Source: Neoechinorhynchus agilis (lineage: Eukaryota; Acanthocephala). From it: 64,000 bases of DNA. The stretch is taken from the NCBI GenBank assembly GCA_051530055.1, contig CM121342.1:15128001-15192000 (forward strand), given 5' to 3'. The notes under the pieces were generated by a model. The model was not told the origin of the DNA. It saw only the letters and a program-made list of their open reading frames with translations, and ran no database searches. Positions 33,061-55,612 of the stretch are shown here, piece after piece; positions within the stretch are counted from its first letter, which is position 1; each line of letters starts with the position of its first letter. The position numbers and the translations under genes are program-made.

Positions 33061-33490
33061 CAACTGTGAACTAGAGTACTTATGAGGGCCCAAGGGTACA
33101 TGGGCCCTTTTCTGTATTTTTTACCGCTAAACGTGCTATTATTGTATACCGATTCGCGATCTTGTCCTTGGTTTCAAAACTAAGAACGTTCAATTTCTAA
33201 ACTCATACTTTGATCACCAAGAAAAAATTAATTGCAATGCATTTTTTGTTCAAACCTTTAAGATTTGTGTACGTGCGAAAGAGATGAGTTTCCAGCTTTA
33301 CACTTGTGATTAAGACAATGACTTAACTTTCGTTACAGCGATAGCGAGCCTACAAAAAAAGAAGGTAAAAGTAATCCTAATGAGTAATGCTTTTATCAAA
33401 AGCGCAGGTACATTTCGTGTAATATACATATATTCTTGTCGACTTTGATTCATCCGTTTTTCATCTTCAAGTGAACACACACCCCGAACA
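33061..33490. other. Intergenic and upstream region of alanine aminotransferase
   Basis: At 33087-33112 there is a gggccc...gggccc inverted repeat. The rest is AT-rich, presumably including the aminotransferase promoter; no element is certain. Confidence 0.35.
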
Positions 33491-35774
33491 ATGAACGGAA
33501 CCCTCCTCCGTCAATGTCTTCGATTTTCATCGTCCCAAAAAATCATTACATACGATATGGTTAATCCATGCGTGAAAAACATGAAATTCGAAATCCGAGG
33601 ACCATTACTGTTGAGAGCACTCGAAATACAAGAGGAACTGAGAAAAGTTGGCTGGTATTTATGATTGAAGTTATCCATCTCAAAGATTATTTAGGGTCAA
33701 CCAAAGCCATTTAGCGACGTGATTCGGGCAAATATCGGAGATTGTCATGCTACTGGTCAAAAACCAATTACTTACTTAAGACAAGTGAGTTCTCGTTCGT
33801 TTTCAAGCGTTCTTATCGACAATAATCTCGGTTTAGTTGCTTGCCGCATGCACATATCCAGAACTAATGAACATCGGACTTTTACCAATTGATATAAAAG
33901 AAAGAGCAAGACGCATATTGGATTCGTGCGATGGAAAAAGCTTAGGTGAGTTTTTAGCATTTTTAGTCAATCGTGGGATATTGTGTGTACATCTAAAATA
34001 TAGGCGCTTATAGCAATGCAACCGGATTGCAATGCCTTAAAGACGATGCCGCTGAATACATTGAGAAGCGAGATGGTTATAAATGCGACCCAAATGAGAT
34101 TTTGCCCTGTGGAGGTGCTACGGATGCTGTTAGGGTGAGTACTTATTACATTTATGCGTTCAATTTTCCAAATGCTTCCCTATCTTGGTTTAGAGTGTCT
34201 TAAAGGTTGTCACAAACAATAGTCCCGGGCACAAAACTGGAATTATGATTCCAGTACCGCAGTATCCGCTATACTCAGCTGCAATTGCTGAGAACGGAGC
34301 CGAGCAGGTATTGGACAAACGCTATTTCCCGCAAAAACTATCCTCTTGAAAAAAAGGTTCATTATATCCTGGATGAAGATAGGGATTGGGGATTGAATGT
34401 CGATGATATACAAAAGGCTTACGATGCCGCCAGGGACAAGTGCCAACCTCGAGTGATTGTGATTATTAATCCTGGAAATCCCACTGGTAAGCTCTATGAT
34501 CTTGGTACGTACATTTTATTTTTTATTAGGTCAATTGCTGCACAGGAGTGATATTGAGAATGTTATCAAATTCGCACACAAGAATAGAGTCTTAATAATT
34601 GCTGATGAAGTGCGTTAGGCATTGATATCATCACTAAAACTACTAATTTCATAGGTCTATCAACAAAACGTTTATGTCGATGATCGGAAATTCGTTTCAT
34701 TCAGGAAGTGCATGATGGATATGGGCGAGCCTTACTCTAATATGGAACTCGTTTCATTACATTCTGCTTCCAAGGGATATATGGGAGAGTAAGTATTTAG
34801 CAGACGATTTAAATCGAAAAAATTTAGATGATATGCCTTCAAAGTATGATTTTATAAACAGAATTAAAAATTTAGATAAAAACTTAGCTACTTTCCTACG
34901 AATTCTAAATTCTCGAAGTTGGGATTGTTTTCATTCGTTTTATCATGCGCAGTGCTGAAACTTGATACCTTTAAAATTTTACTAATTCTTGTAGACGCCA
35001 TTCTGCTCATTATAATCTTCCATTATTGAGAACAAGAAGCCCGTTATCCACCTTATTCCCACGACGCCCTGGTATTTAGATGTGGTGCTCGTGGTGGATA
35101 CTTTGAATGTCTTAATTGGGACAAGCAGGTTTTCGCTGAATTGGTTAAGCTACTTTCGACGCCACTTTGCCCATCGGTATGGGGTCAAGCATTAATGGAC
35201 GGTATTCTTAATCCCCCAAAGAAGGGTGAGCCGTCCTATGAACTCTTCAAAAAGGTATGATTCTAAAATGTTTTTTCCATCGAAAACCAATCTTTTAAAA
35301 ATAACAGGAATCGACTCAAATCATGAAGGACCTTCGTATCAAAGCTGAACTAGTTACGGATTTGCTCAACCAGCGAGAAGGTATCACGTGCAATCGAGTA
35401 ATGGGATCGATGTACGCATTCCCAAGACTGCACTTACCACAAAAATTCATGGATAAAGCCAAGGTTCGTTGTAAATATTACAAAGCAGACTTGGAAGTAT
35501 TATCATTGTGCACAGGAAATGGGATTATCGCCTGATGTGCTTTATTGTAAAAAAGTTTTGGAGCATACCGGTGTGTGCATACTTCCCGGAGCTGGATTCC
35601 TTCAAAAGGAGGGGACTTACCATTTTAGGTAACAGCAAACCGCCTTTTAACCAGTGTTATATCGTATGAACGTTTGTGCTTAGAACAACAATACTTCCAC
35701 CCGTCGAGGCAATCAAGTCTTTGTTATCAAGGATAGGTCCATTCCATGACAAGCTTATGGCAAAGTATAAGTGA
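33491..35774 (+). CDS. GPT: Alanine aminotransferase
   Basis: This PLP enzyme exchanges amino groups between alanine and 2-oxoglutarate. The start ATG at 33491 is followed by an arginine- and serine-containing N-terminus that could be mitochondrial. The reading gives '[20 protein letters not shown]', '[18 protein letters not shown]' and '[15 protein letters not shown]'. It continues with '[10 protein letters not shown]', '[10 protein letters not shown]' and 'IIADEVYQQNVY'. '[19 protein letters not shown]' contains the Schiff-base lysine (SxSKG). It ends '[13 protein letters not shown]'. About nine introns are visible, mostly 40-55 nt, plus one of about 283 nt after 'GYMGE'. The intron at 35464-35515 uses the donor gttcgt. 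Confidence 0.92.
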
Positions 35775-35808
35775 CCAATTTATGTTTCAAAATGATGTAT
35801 TGCGTTTG

Positions 35809-35814
35809 AAATAA
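35809..35814 (+). terminator. Polyadenylation signal AATAAA for alanine aminotransferase
   Basis: AATAAA occurs 35 bp after the stop codon, the expected place for 3' end formation. Confidence 0.6.
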
Positions 35815-36156
35815 AACTTTTTCATTGAAACAGGAAAACGCTTTATTTGCGCCAAAAGCAACAATGTAAATTTTTGAAATAGAACAAAGTACCTTTCCTA
35901 TGAAGCAAAATAGTTCCACAAACTCCTGCTAAACGACTACTGGCAATAAAAGTGCTCGAAAATACTCATTAAATACAATACTCAGTTCAATAAAACACAA
36001 TCAACGTTTTGAACTTCGTCTATAGTTGTCCTCTTTAGATACCAGTTAGATTGCGCCAATGACATTCCGAAATCCTGAACAGATTATAGTAAACATTTAT
36101 TACACAAGATAGTTAAAATATTGTTAGAAATCAAATCAACCTCATCAATACTTTTC

Positions 36157-41510
<5,354 letters not shown>

Positions 41511-42160
41511 TTAGATTACACGCAGCAGATGAAGGAAGGGCAGTTTAGGACGCGATGCTCATAAAATTAACCCTGAAATGCAAATACATATAAAGACGAT
41601 TGAAGGACGTGCATAAATCGAGGAAATGAGGAAAACTTCAGCGATGGTAAAAGAAATATGATTGCTGTCATTAGTATCTGTATATTCTAAACGAACATGC
41701 CGACATCGTTTTCTCGGAAAATCTCAGCATGTCAACAAGTAGTGATCAATGCCATTCAACCTTGTAGCATGAAGATCCTTATACAGGCATGTCTGCGTGG
41801 AATTATGCGAGAAACATATGATTAGAGCGTTCCCAACATTTTTTGGGAATAAATACGACATAAGAACGAAAAATATTTTGTCTAATAAGGTACGGCATTG
41901 CTGAACCCGGACCTGGTATACTTATTCTTTACTCCCTCTCATGCACGTGCTTGAGATTCCTGTTAAGATCTACAAAAACACAACCATCTCTACCAGAGCG
42001 TGCCAATTCAATATTCCTTCCACATCTCCAGACATATAAAGATTTCCACTTTCTCCTCTTGTCAAGAAACAAAGCCAACGCTCAGCCAATCTTCGCTGAA
42101 CGATTCCGTAGATGAAACTTCTGCTGTCGTAAAGGGCACTATACATCTCTCCACTACAAC
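41511..42160. promoter_or_regulatory. Shared divergent promoter of two fibrillar collagen genes
   Basis: The 650 bp between the two start codons must hold both promoters and 5' UTRs. TATA-like sequences are visible in each direction. On the minus strand 'ctttatatg' is near 41590, 80 bp before the ATG. On the plus strand 'catataaag' is near 42033, about 125 bp before the ATG. Coordinate expression is inferred from the layout. Confidence 0.55.
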
Positions 42161-48297
<6,137 letters not shown>

Positions 48298-48331
48298 AAT
48301 TCAGACCTTTTATCCAATCTAATATATTTGT

Positions 48332-48337
48332 AATAAA
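48332..48337 (+). terminator. Polyadenylation signal AATAAA for collagen chain 2
   Basis: AATAAA lies 35 bp past the collagen stop codon. Confidence 0.6.
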
Positions 48338-48339
48338 TT

Positions 48340-49020
48340 TGTTCTAAATTTATATTTTGAGTGAAAGGCGGATCAACTCGAGTTTAAGTTAAATGTAAAA
48401 CGGCAACTCAAGAAACGGTGTATCATCATTCAATTTATACTAGAAACATTTTTGCAGCTCTTAGTCTCGTAGAACTTAGCAACTTCATGACTATTTTTGG
48501 AGGATATACAAGTCAACCAAGTGTCAAGGGTAGTTCCGCGACGGCAAACTTTAATATGTTCTATAAAAATTGAAAATAATCTTCCACTGAATCTCCCGGT
48601 AGATAGATGTACAAAAACAAGTTATTTGATATTTCACCGTTGACTAGAACTCTTTGTGATACTAAGGAATAGTTTAATTTGTCAAATAAACTACTGACTT
48701 GGCACCCTAGAAATACGAGAATCTTCAAACAATAACGTTGATTTCATACAACTTCTCTAAAATAGAATGGATTTATAAAAAATGATAGTTTGAAATAGTT
48801 CTAAACCATTCGTATATTTTGCGCAGAATTTTATATTATGAGTGGATAAGTGAGCCAAATACGAAGTCACGACGATCAAACTTCAGATTCTGGCGAAAAA
48901 ACGAGCAAATAAATACAGATGGTAACAAGCAAATGAATATTCAAGTTCTAAATTATTTTTATCTTATGTATAACTAGCCTGATACATTTTTCTAAGTGTT
49001 GAACTGATTATTTTTCTAGG
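48340..49020. other. Intergenic region, nothing recognised
   Basis: AT-rich; no gene or repeat is supported before the retrotransposon starts. Confidence 0.4.
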
Positions 49021-49095
49021 GCACACAGGTCGCCGATCAGAGTCAGGAAGCGATAGAATCACTTTGAAAACAACCTGTCCCACAAGGCGATCGAA

Positions 49096-49644
49096 TTGTT
49101 TTTTGGCGCTTCCCTCTGCGCTTTAGAAAAGAAGGACGGTGGGATTCGTCCCATCGCGATCGGCTCTACACTGAGACGACTAGCAGAGAAAGTGATATCT
49201 AGGCGAGTATCAGAAGGTATTGCTGAAATTCTTCGTCCAGTTCAACTAGTTTGCTGCACACTTTGTGGGGCGGAAGCCATAGTCCATACACTCCGCACAT
49301 TTGTTATTGAGAACGTCAAACCGTGTGTGATCCTGAAATTAGATTTCCGGAACGTTTTCATTTCCGCTAATCGCGACTCGCTCTTAAAAGCTGTCAGAGA
49401 CCACGCACCGGTGGCTTACGGGTATTTTAGAAATTCGTACGGAGCTGCGACCCCTCTTGTATTCAACGATCACATCATTCCTTCCGAAAGAGGCGTTCAA
49501 CAGGTAGACCCGTTAGGTCCAATTGGTTTCGCGCTCACAGTGAACGAATTAGTGAATTCTCTTGATGTGGAATTCAATGTATGGTACCTGGACGATGCTA
49601 CGCTGGGAGGTGATCCTCAGGTAGTTCTTCGTGACCTACCCTAA
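49096..49644 (+). pseudogene. Reverse transcriptase fragment of RLE copy B
   Basis: The frame includes 'KKDGGIRPIAIGSTLRRL' (finger motif), 'LKLDFRNVF' (first catalytic Asp), 'ERGVQQVDPLGP' (usually QQGDPLGP) and 'YLDDATLGG' (catalytic DD). The G-to-V change in the 'QGDP' box and the truncation just after 'YLDD' make it inactive. The motif set is that of RTs commonly annotated as R2-related. Confidence 0.85.
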
Positions 49645-49860
49645 CCCCAAAAATATACTAGCCCCAATAATTTATAGCCTAAACACAACCCCCATCCTTA
49701 GAACATAATGAAAATGGGCTGCAACAAAATAAGCATCATGTAACACTACATCCAACCTAGAGCTGGCCAATAAACATAAAAATAAAACTCACAACTAAAG
49801 CCACCCTTCTACTAAAAACAACACCGAAGCCGAAAACAGTGGCTGCGAAATTCTATTCTG
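49645..49860 (-). other. COX1: Nuclear insertion of mitochondrial COX1 (NUMT)
   Basis: Read on the minus strand from about 49773, the segment encodes '[20 protein letters not shown]' then 'MG', the highly conserved cytochrome c oxidase subunit I helix with the haem-ligand His pair. The composition (C- and A-rich on the plus strand) differs sharply from the flanks. AGG codons fall where COX1 has serine ('SSSLD' and 'VLSMG'), as in invertebrate mitochondrial codes. A TAA follows 7 codons after that methionine. The insertion sits in the reverse transcriptase of a retrotransposon copy, where some RT sequence is missing, as expected for end-joining capture of mitochondrial DNA. Outer limits are approximate. 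Confidence 0.88.
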
Positions 49861-51317
49861 TAATATAGAGGGACCCTGCAAAAGACGTAATAAAGCGCGG
49901 CTTTGAAATTGTTGCACCCGGGATAGAAATGATCGACGTAGACCGGCTTAAGCTTTTGGGCAGTTGCGTCTTTGATGGGAATGTCGAACAAAAAATTAAC
50001 AGCCTTCTAGAGAAATTATCGGTGCTTTGCGATAGGGTCTGTGAGCTTGGATCACACGAGGCTCTGTTCTTGATAAAGGATACCCTCTTCATCCCCAAGT
50101 TCCTTTATGCTCTACGCACTGCGACGTTTTTCAAGCACAAGGTTCGTCCAGCTGTTAGAAGAGGCATAGCGACAAGCATCCTAGCCTGTATCTTCTGGCG
50201 GGTTGGGCATCCGGAAAACAGCGGACATATCCCTGCCTGCATTTTTAGGCTCCCATGAAGGAAGCAGAAGCGCAGTTCAGCGCATTTTGAAATCTACATA
50301 TCATCTTGATATGCATTTTGAAGAGGGAATCAGTGAGTGGTGTACACTGACCAACTCCGATCAAGTACCTATGAATGGCCAAAAACAATCTGTGTGGGAT
50401 CGACCCCTCGTCGTAAGAGTTCAAAGCTCTCTCTTATCAGACTCAAGCGACGACGTTGTCCGTGACGGCAGTCTCCACTAGAGAATCAGGTGCTTGGTTG
50501 AACGCGGTCTCGCTGGCATCTGTGGGTACTCTCATCTCCGGCGAGGCAGTATGGGTCGGAGTTTTAATGAGACTTGGACTACCGATGTGTCATCCCCACC
50601 GTTGCCGCTGCGGTGCAAATGTGGATTCGTCGGGACGTCATGATCTCATCTGTAGAAAATCAGCCGGTAGATTCGCACGACATGCCGAAATTAACATGGT
50701 GCTGAGCCGGGCACTTGTAATGCGGTACATGCCCCCAATATTTTGGAACCTGCCAACCTCTGTAGGGACGGTGGACGTAGACCTCATGGGGTGACCGTAT
50801 TTCCGTACGCCACTTGTGTCGATACACTCGCAGCCAGCAATTTCAAGTTCTCGGTGGTTCAAACTGGAGATGCAGCGAGTGCTGCGGTAGGACGGAAAAC
50901 GGCAAAATACCTCGATTTAGCCCGAACCCATGTGTTTGTGCCTTTTGGGGTTGAGACCTACGGATCTCTTGGTAGCGAGGCTCTTCAACTCCTGAGGGAT
51001 CTGAAGCGACGCCTTCAGGTTACGACCGGCGATGCAAGGTTCAAAATATTAGCATCGTCGCGTTGAGAGGCAACACTGCAAGCATTCGGGCGACAATTGA
51101 GGACGGCTAGGCATATAACAGTTTGTTAGCGAGCGCTAAAATAAATACATTAAAGAAATTAAGTCATTCGGACGTAATGGTTTATAGTCATTATCAATAA
51201 TTTTTGGGAAATGGTCCTAATTGATTTTTGTCACAAATAACAATGCATTCAATAGAAATTGCATGTAAAGTTACCACCTGCCAAAATCCTTCAAATAAAA
51301 CAAAAGTAGTTATTTTT

Positions 51318-52118
51318 TCAATCTTTCTTTACTCCGGCCGCCTTTTCGAGTTTTCTTTTACGGTCTTTGTCAATAGGCAGCCGAATTCCATCTCCTCTTG
51401 GGATCGATATCCAGGGTTCATTTCCACGTCCGATGATAAACACATAGTTCAACCGAGTGGCAAAAACGTTTTTAGTGGCATCTCGAATATGTACGATCTC
51501 AAAAGAACCAGGGTGTTTTTCGCGATTAACGATTATCCCGATTCTGCCAAGATTGTGACCACCAGTAACCATGGCAACATGACCGACTTCGAACTTGACG
51601 TGATCCTCGATTTGTTTTGAGTCAAGATTATAGCGAATAGTGTCGTTTGCTTTTATTGATGGATCGGGGTACCGAATAGTTCGTCCATCGTGAGTTACGA
51701 GGAACGGCACCCCCTTGGCTCCAGTCTGAACGCGCCTAACTTTGCATAACTTATAGTTTGCTTCTTCAGGACTGATTCGATGAATGGCAAATCGACCTTT
51801 GACATCATAGACAAGTCGGAAATTCTCTCCTGTTTTAGGGAGTTGAATTACGTCCATAAACCCGGCTGGGAATCGAAGATCCGTTCGGACTTTATGGTCT
51901 ACCTTTACGTCTCGTTGCATACAAATTTTCTTTGCCTCAGTGTACGTTAGAGCATATTTTAGTTTGTTTCGTAGGAATAATACGAGTGGGAGACTCTCGC
52001 GGAGTTTGTGTGGGCCTTGACTGGGACGGGGAGCAAATACCCCGCCCAGTTTATCCAACATCCAATGGCGAGGAGCAGCAACGCGTTTCAAATGCTTTCT
52101 AGCACCACGATAACCCAT
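51318..52118 (-). CDS. RPS4: Small-subunit ribosomal protein eS4
   Basis: This is a structural protein of the 40S subunit. The frame gives '[20 protein letters not shown]', '[20 protein letters not shown]', the S4 RNA-binding and KOW regions ('[20 protein letters not shown]') and '[14 protein letters not shown]'. It is about 266 residues from the ATG at 52116-52118, close to the usual 263. In many animals the ATG is alone on the first exon; here an in-frame ATG precedes 'GYRGARKHL', so a separate first exon cannot be excluded. The rest is uninterrupted, which is notable in this intron-rich window. Confidence 0.95.
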   Translation of the reverse strand: MGYRGARKHLKRVAAPRHWMLDKLGGVFAPRPSQGPHKLRESLPLVLFLRNKLKYALTYTEAKKICMQRDVKVDHKVRTDLRFPAGFMDVIQLPKTGENFRLVYDVKGRFAIHRISPEEANYKLCKVRRVQTGAKGVPFLVTHDGRTIRYPDPSIKANDTIRYNLDSKQIEDHVKFEVGHVAMVTGGHNLGRIGIIVNREKHPGSFEIVHIRDATKNVFATRLNYVFIIGRGNEPWISIPRGDGIRLPIDKDRKRKLEKAAGVKKD

Positions 52119-52600
52119 TAGAAACGCGAACAAGACAGGAGCTGTGTAACGCAAAGTTCTTAGTTGAGACGCGGAAGAAATGACAGTTTATTTGCGTCAT
52201 CAGGAAATGGAAACATATCATAGAAAAAATACAATCATTTAGTTGCTTTGGTCTTATAAATTATAATACATTCAATTTTTTAGGCAGTTTTTGAATTTGC
52301 CCAGGATGGACAATGAGCGAAGGGAGCTCAAGAAGAAGCATGTTTTTATATGGTCAGAAAAAACGTTAAAAGAATTTATCCGGTTCAATATTTCGGAATG
52401 TTGTTGCTTTGAGCGTATTAAATATTGGAATCAATAAATTCTTTTAACGCTTTTTTCCGCCTTATGAAAACATGAACAATTCAATCAAGAAAAAGCCACA
52501 AAACACACATCAATGTCGCTAATTTAATTCAGTTAGGCACGCGCTTTAGATGTAAATGGGCGAAAGCTCAAAAATAAAGATTTTTTTATCATTACACATT
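52119..52600. other. Intergenic region, nothing recognised
   Basis: AT-rich sequence upstream of RPS4, expected to contain its promoter. No specific element is identified. Confidence 0.35.
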
Positions 52601-52605
52601 CGAAA

Positions 52606-52750
52606 AGTATTAATTGTTTTGGCGCAACTTTACTCTTAACCTCTCCTCAATATTAATTGATTTATTGTAAATTTTCTCGACCGCATGCCGTCTTCGAAAA
52701 CAATGTCTCAAGAGAACCTACAACGAGGGAATGCTGCTAGTGTGAGAAAA
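52606..52750 (+). repeat. PLE-associated repeat (copy 3) joined to an RLE 3' fragment
   Basis: 52606-52690 matches the 90-bp repeat at 4100-4195. It is followed at about 52710-52745 by 'gagaacctacaacgagggaa', which encodes the 'QRGNAAS' end of the RLE family on the plus strand. The two repeat types abut. Confidence 0.6.
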
Positions 52751-53046
52751 ACCACGGCTCCACAAAACATTATCTTCCAAAACTTGTAAATTTTAATAAA
52801 TTCAATCCTTTGCCAAAAAATTAATAATTTCATTCCACCAAATGTAATCCAAGAAACATTCAAAAATGGTCCATAAAGAGCCATTGGCGCATTGATTATT
52901 ATTGTTGCAGTCAGTTTAAACGCTAGTTTTACCTTTAGAACAAAAGTTCGGGGTTTTTCATCAAAATATGTAATCCTTCTCGTGGTGATCGCGGGATAAA
53001 AATACGTTTTATCGAACAAATTTCGTGAGGTAGCCTCAGTAGTCAT
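52750..53046 (-). CDS. Unrecognised small membrane protein
   Basis: From the ATG at 53044-53046 the frame has a polar N-terminus ('MTTEATSRNLFDKTYFYP') and two likely membrane segments ('LTATIIINAPMALYGPFL' and 'IMFCGAVVFLTL'). The open frame runs to 52708, but its last residues are the RLE fragment read backwards. The true end is uncertain and the original C-terminus may have been replaced. No family is recognised. Confidence 0.4.
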
Positions 53047-53396
53047 TGTAAATTAATCTAATCAAGATCAAGGCGATTAGATCAATTTTCAATAATTACT
53101 GCGGCTTCCTCACGAAAAATCAATTGAAAAAACGTGTTTTTATCCGGTGATCACAACATATCGCCAACTCTATCACGGCGGAGGATTTAAACGGTTGCCA
53201 GTGTAATCTTTTAGTTTGGGGCGCGATTACCCGTTTTCACTAAAAAACTTGATTGGTTTGAAGAGACAAAAATATGAAATCGATTTGAAGACGACAAATG
53301 GAGGTATTTAACTCTTAAACATAGAAACGATAATGATTCTTTGTGTAAATTTAGCCAGCTTTGTATTCCTAAGAAGCTTATCAATTTAAGATAGCG
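53047..53396. other. Divergent intergenic region
   Basis: 350 bp between a minus-strand ORF and the sugar transporter. No element is identified. Confidence 0.3.
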
Positions 53397-54729
53397 ATGC
53401 GGTTCCTTTTTCCGTCTCATTGGTCGAAACTGACGTTCATAGCGTATATTTCTTTGTTTGTGAACCAAGGCGTCCTAATCACACTAAGCAAATCTCATCG
53501 ATCGATTCTCAACTACAACGTTCCTTTGGCCGTACTACTGTCAGAAATAATCAAACTCACATTTTCGCTCGTTCAAACAATTTACGCAACCACCGATGAT
53601 TCATCAAACAAATTAAGATGCGTTATTGAGAAATTCCGTGTCTACCATCGACTCCTTTTGTTCTATTTTGTCCCCAGTGCGCTCTATTGCGCTTACAACA
53701 ACCTTACGTTCGTTAATCTAAGCATTGGCGGCCATTTGTGTATTGCCTAAACTCGAATGATCGCCGTCCGTAAGCCATCTTGACCCTACAACGTACTATC
53801 TGCTTCTCCAGTTCCGTGTCGTACTTACCGGCATTCTATTCCAACAAATCTTCAAAATCAAACTGTCACCGACCCAGTGGTTCTCACTCGCTCTTCTAAC
53901 AATCGGCTGTATTGTAAAGGAATCAGGAAATGCAAATTCCGAATCAATTGATGGAATCGACAAGATCACAAAGTTTGATATGAATACTGACACACGAACA
54001 GTATTGCAAATTATAGAATGAATTTTTAGCATTTATAGCACGTTGAAAATATTCATTGGCACATTCATAATGAGAAAAAAGGTGACGGACGTTCTTTGAT
54101 TTTATCAGCTGAAAGTATCTTTTTCCCTCTTTTCAATAATAGTGTGCTCTTTTTGATCGATTTGATATTTTCGCAGTACCTTAAATAATAATGTACAATA
54201 CTCGTCGTTTACATCCAATCAAACGACAATGCTCCATTCATCTTCTCATGTTCATCTCTTCTTGATTGGAATCCAAATCTTCTGCAGTTGTATGGCTGGA
54301 GTGTACAATGAATACTTGCTGAAAATGCAAGGATCTCAGGTTGAGGTTTGCGTGCAAAACTTGTTTATGTACTTTGACTCAGTCCTTTGCAATCTATTGA
54401 CGATGTTCTTGTGGAAGTCACCATCGAGTAACTTTAGATCCGTGTTCAAGCCCATAGTTCTAGCTGTTATTTTGAACAACGCTGCCATTGGGATTGTGAC
54501 GAGTTATTTTCTAAAACAATTGAATGTTATTCTCAAGGCGTTCGCCAGTGCGCTGGAACTCGTTTTTACTGCCACTCTTGCGTGGATCATTTTTGGAGTA
54601 AAGATTCGTATACATACGATTATAGCGATTGTTATCGTATCTGTCGCTACATTCCTATATTCAAAAGATCCAGTCAAGACCGAAGTGCAACAGGTGAATG
54701 GAGAGAGGATCGCTGACATCAAAGTTTGA
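53397..54729 (+). CDS. Nucleotide-sugar transporter, SLC35A family
   Basis: This multi-spanning Golgi transporter exchanges a nucleotide sugar for the nucleoside monophosphate. N-terminal part: 'ISLFVNQGVLITLSKS' and 'NVPLAVLLSEIIKLTFSLVQ'. A middle part (about 53760-54020) includes 'TTYYLLLQFRVVLTGILFQQ'. The C-terminal exon, after an acceptor near 54289, has 'CMAGVYNEYLLKMQGSQVEV', 'QNLFMYFDSVLCNLL' and 'VILKAFASALELVFTATLAW'. These match the family signature (YNE..LK...QN...Y). A4/A5-type is favoured over the UDP-galactose A2 type. The join near 53740 needs a frame change not explained by a clear GT-AG intron. The stop is at 54727-54729. Confidence 0.8.
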
Positions 54730-55085
54730 TTTTTAACAAAAAGAAGATTGTGAGTCACGAAAGCGAGAATTGCCTATTAATCTAGCCGTGCTCAACCATT
54801 TCTTATACGGTATCCAACTCAACAAATATTCCGAAATGAAAGCGCCGGAAAGTAAAGAAGAAATGATATAGCAATACTTTGCGCTGAGGCTGTTCGTCTT
54901 CGCCAGAGGCATTGGCATCAGAGGGACTTAGTTACCGATTAACGAAATTTGCGTCTGGACTGTGGAAAATATCAGGCAGAGGACGACTGACCTCGTTTTT
55001 TAAAGTTATTATAAGCATAATTCCCCAAAACCGTCATAATGTTGAATGTTCAAAATACAATTCGCTCAGTCAAATATAATAAAGC
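54730..55085. other. Intergenic region
   Basis: A 61-codon minus-strand frame (54733-54918) has no recognised family. Nothing else is supported. Confidence 0.3.
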
Positions 55086-55200
55086 ACAAAACGTGCATTC
55101 ACCACCGTCCGCAAAATGGGAGCTTTTCTCCTTCCTCGGTTGTCGCAATCACGCTAGCAGCATTGCCTCGTTGTACTGCAAGAACCATAATTTGTCGTTT
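55086..55200 (-). mobile_element. RLE-type retrotransposon 3' fragment (copy H)
   Basis: The reverse complement reads through 'caacgaggcaatgctgctag', giving the 'QRGNAAS' end of the family, then its 3' boundary. It is a short 5'-truncated copy on the minus strand. Confidence 0.65.
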
Positions 55201-55596
55201 TAATGAGCTGCTTTAGAGCGCCCGCTCTCGTGCGGTAATTTTTGGTCATGTGAAATAAAAAAAAATATTTAATTTCAAAAAATATTTCGTCTACGTCGTG
55301 GGACTTTTTCAGAATTGTTTTCGGAGAAAAATACAGGGCACAAATGTTTCTTATATTTTTCTCAGAAAACCATTATGAAGAACTATACCAACGTAGAGGA
55401 CGAAGTATTTTTTGAAATTGAATCATTTTTCTTTATTTCACTTGACCAAAAGCAATCTACAAATAAAAACCAAAAAGGTAACGTGCTTATGCTTAATAAA
55501 TGAAAAGAAGTCCAGCCATTTTACATGAGGTTAAATTGCAGCGCTTTAATGTATTAGTGACAGAGCGTATTTTTAGATGTAAAGACGGAAAACCAC
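55201..55596. other. Intergenic region, nothing recognised
   Basis: AT-rich sequence with a 62-codon frame (55315-55503) of biased composition; not supported as a gene. Confidence 0.35.
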
Positions 55597-55602
55597 TTTA
55601 TT
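55597..55602 (-). terminator. Polyadenylation signal for RPL3
   Basis: AATAAA on the minus strand lies 11 bp past the RPL3 stop codon. Confidence 0.55.
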
Positions 55603-55612
55603 AAACTAACCA

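Larger units (their letters stand above)
49020..51114 (+). mobile_element. RLE-type (R2-like) non-LTR retrotransposon copy B, longest copy
   Basis: It holds reverse transcriptase (49096-49644), a region after the catalytic box (49929-50258), the post-RT linker, the zinc knuckle and the 3' end. The 3' part is nearly identical to copy A. Compared with A it lacks 11 bp near 50465, which shifts the frame. A mitochondrial segment replaces part of the RT at about 49645-49860. The C-terminal half keeps 'RGNTAS'-like sequence and the same 3' boundary as copy A (about 51114), without poly(A). Its 5' end at about 49020 is set by where family similarity becomes visible. Confidence 0.85.

Noticed and set aside
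33087-33112. gggccc...gggccc inverted repeat as a terminator
   Set aside because: Intrinsic terminators of this kind are a bacterial feature and the window is eukaryotic. It is kept only as a small hairpin in the intergenic note.
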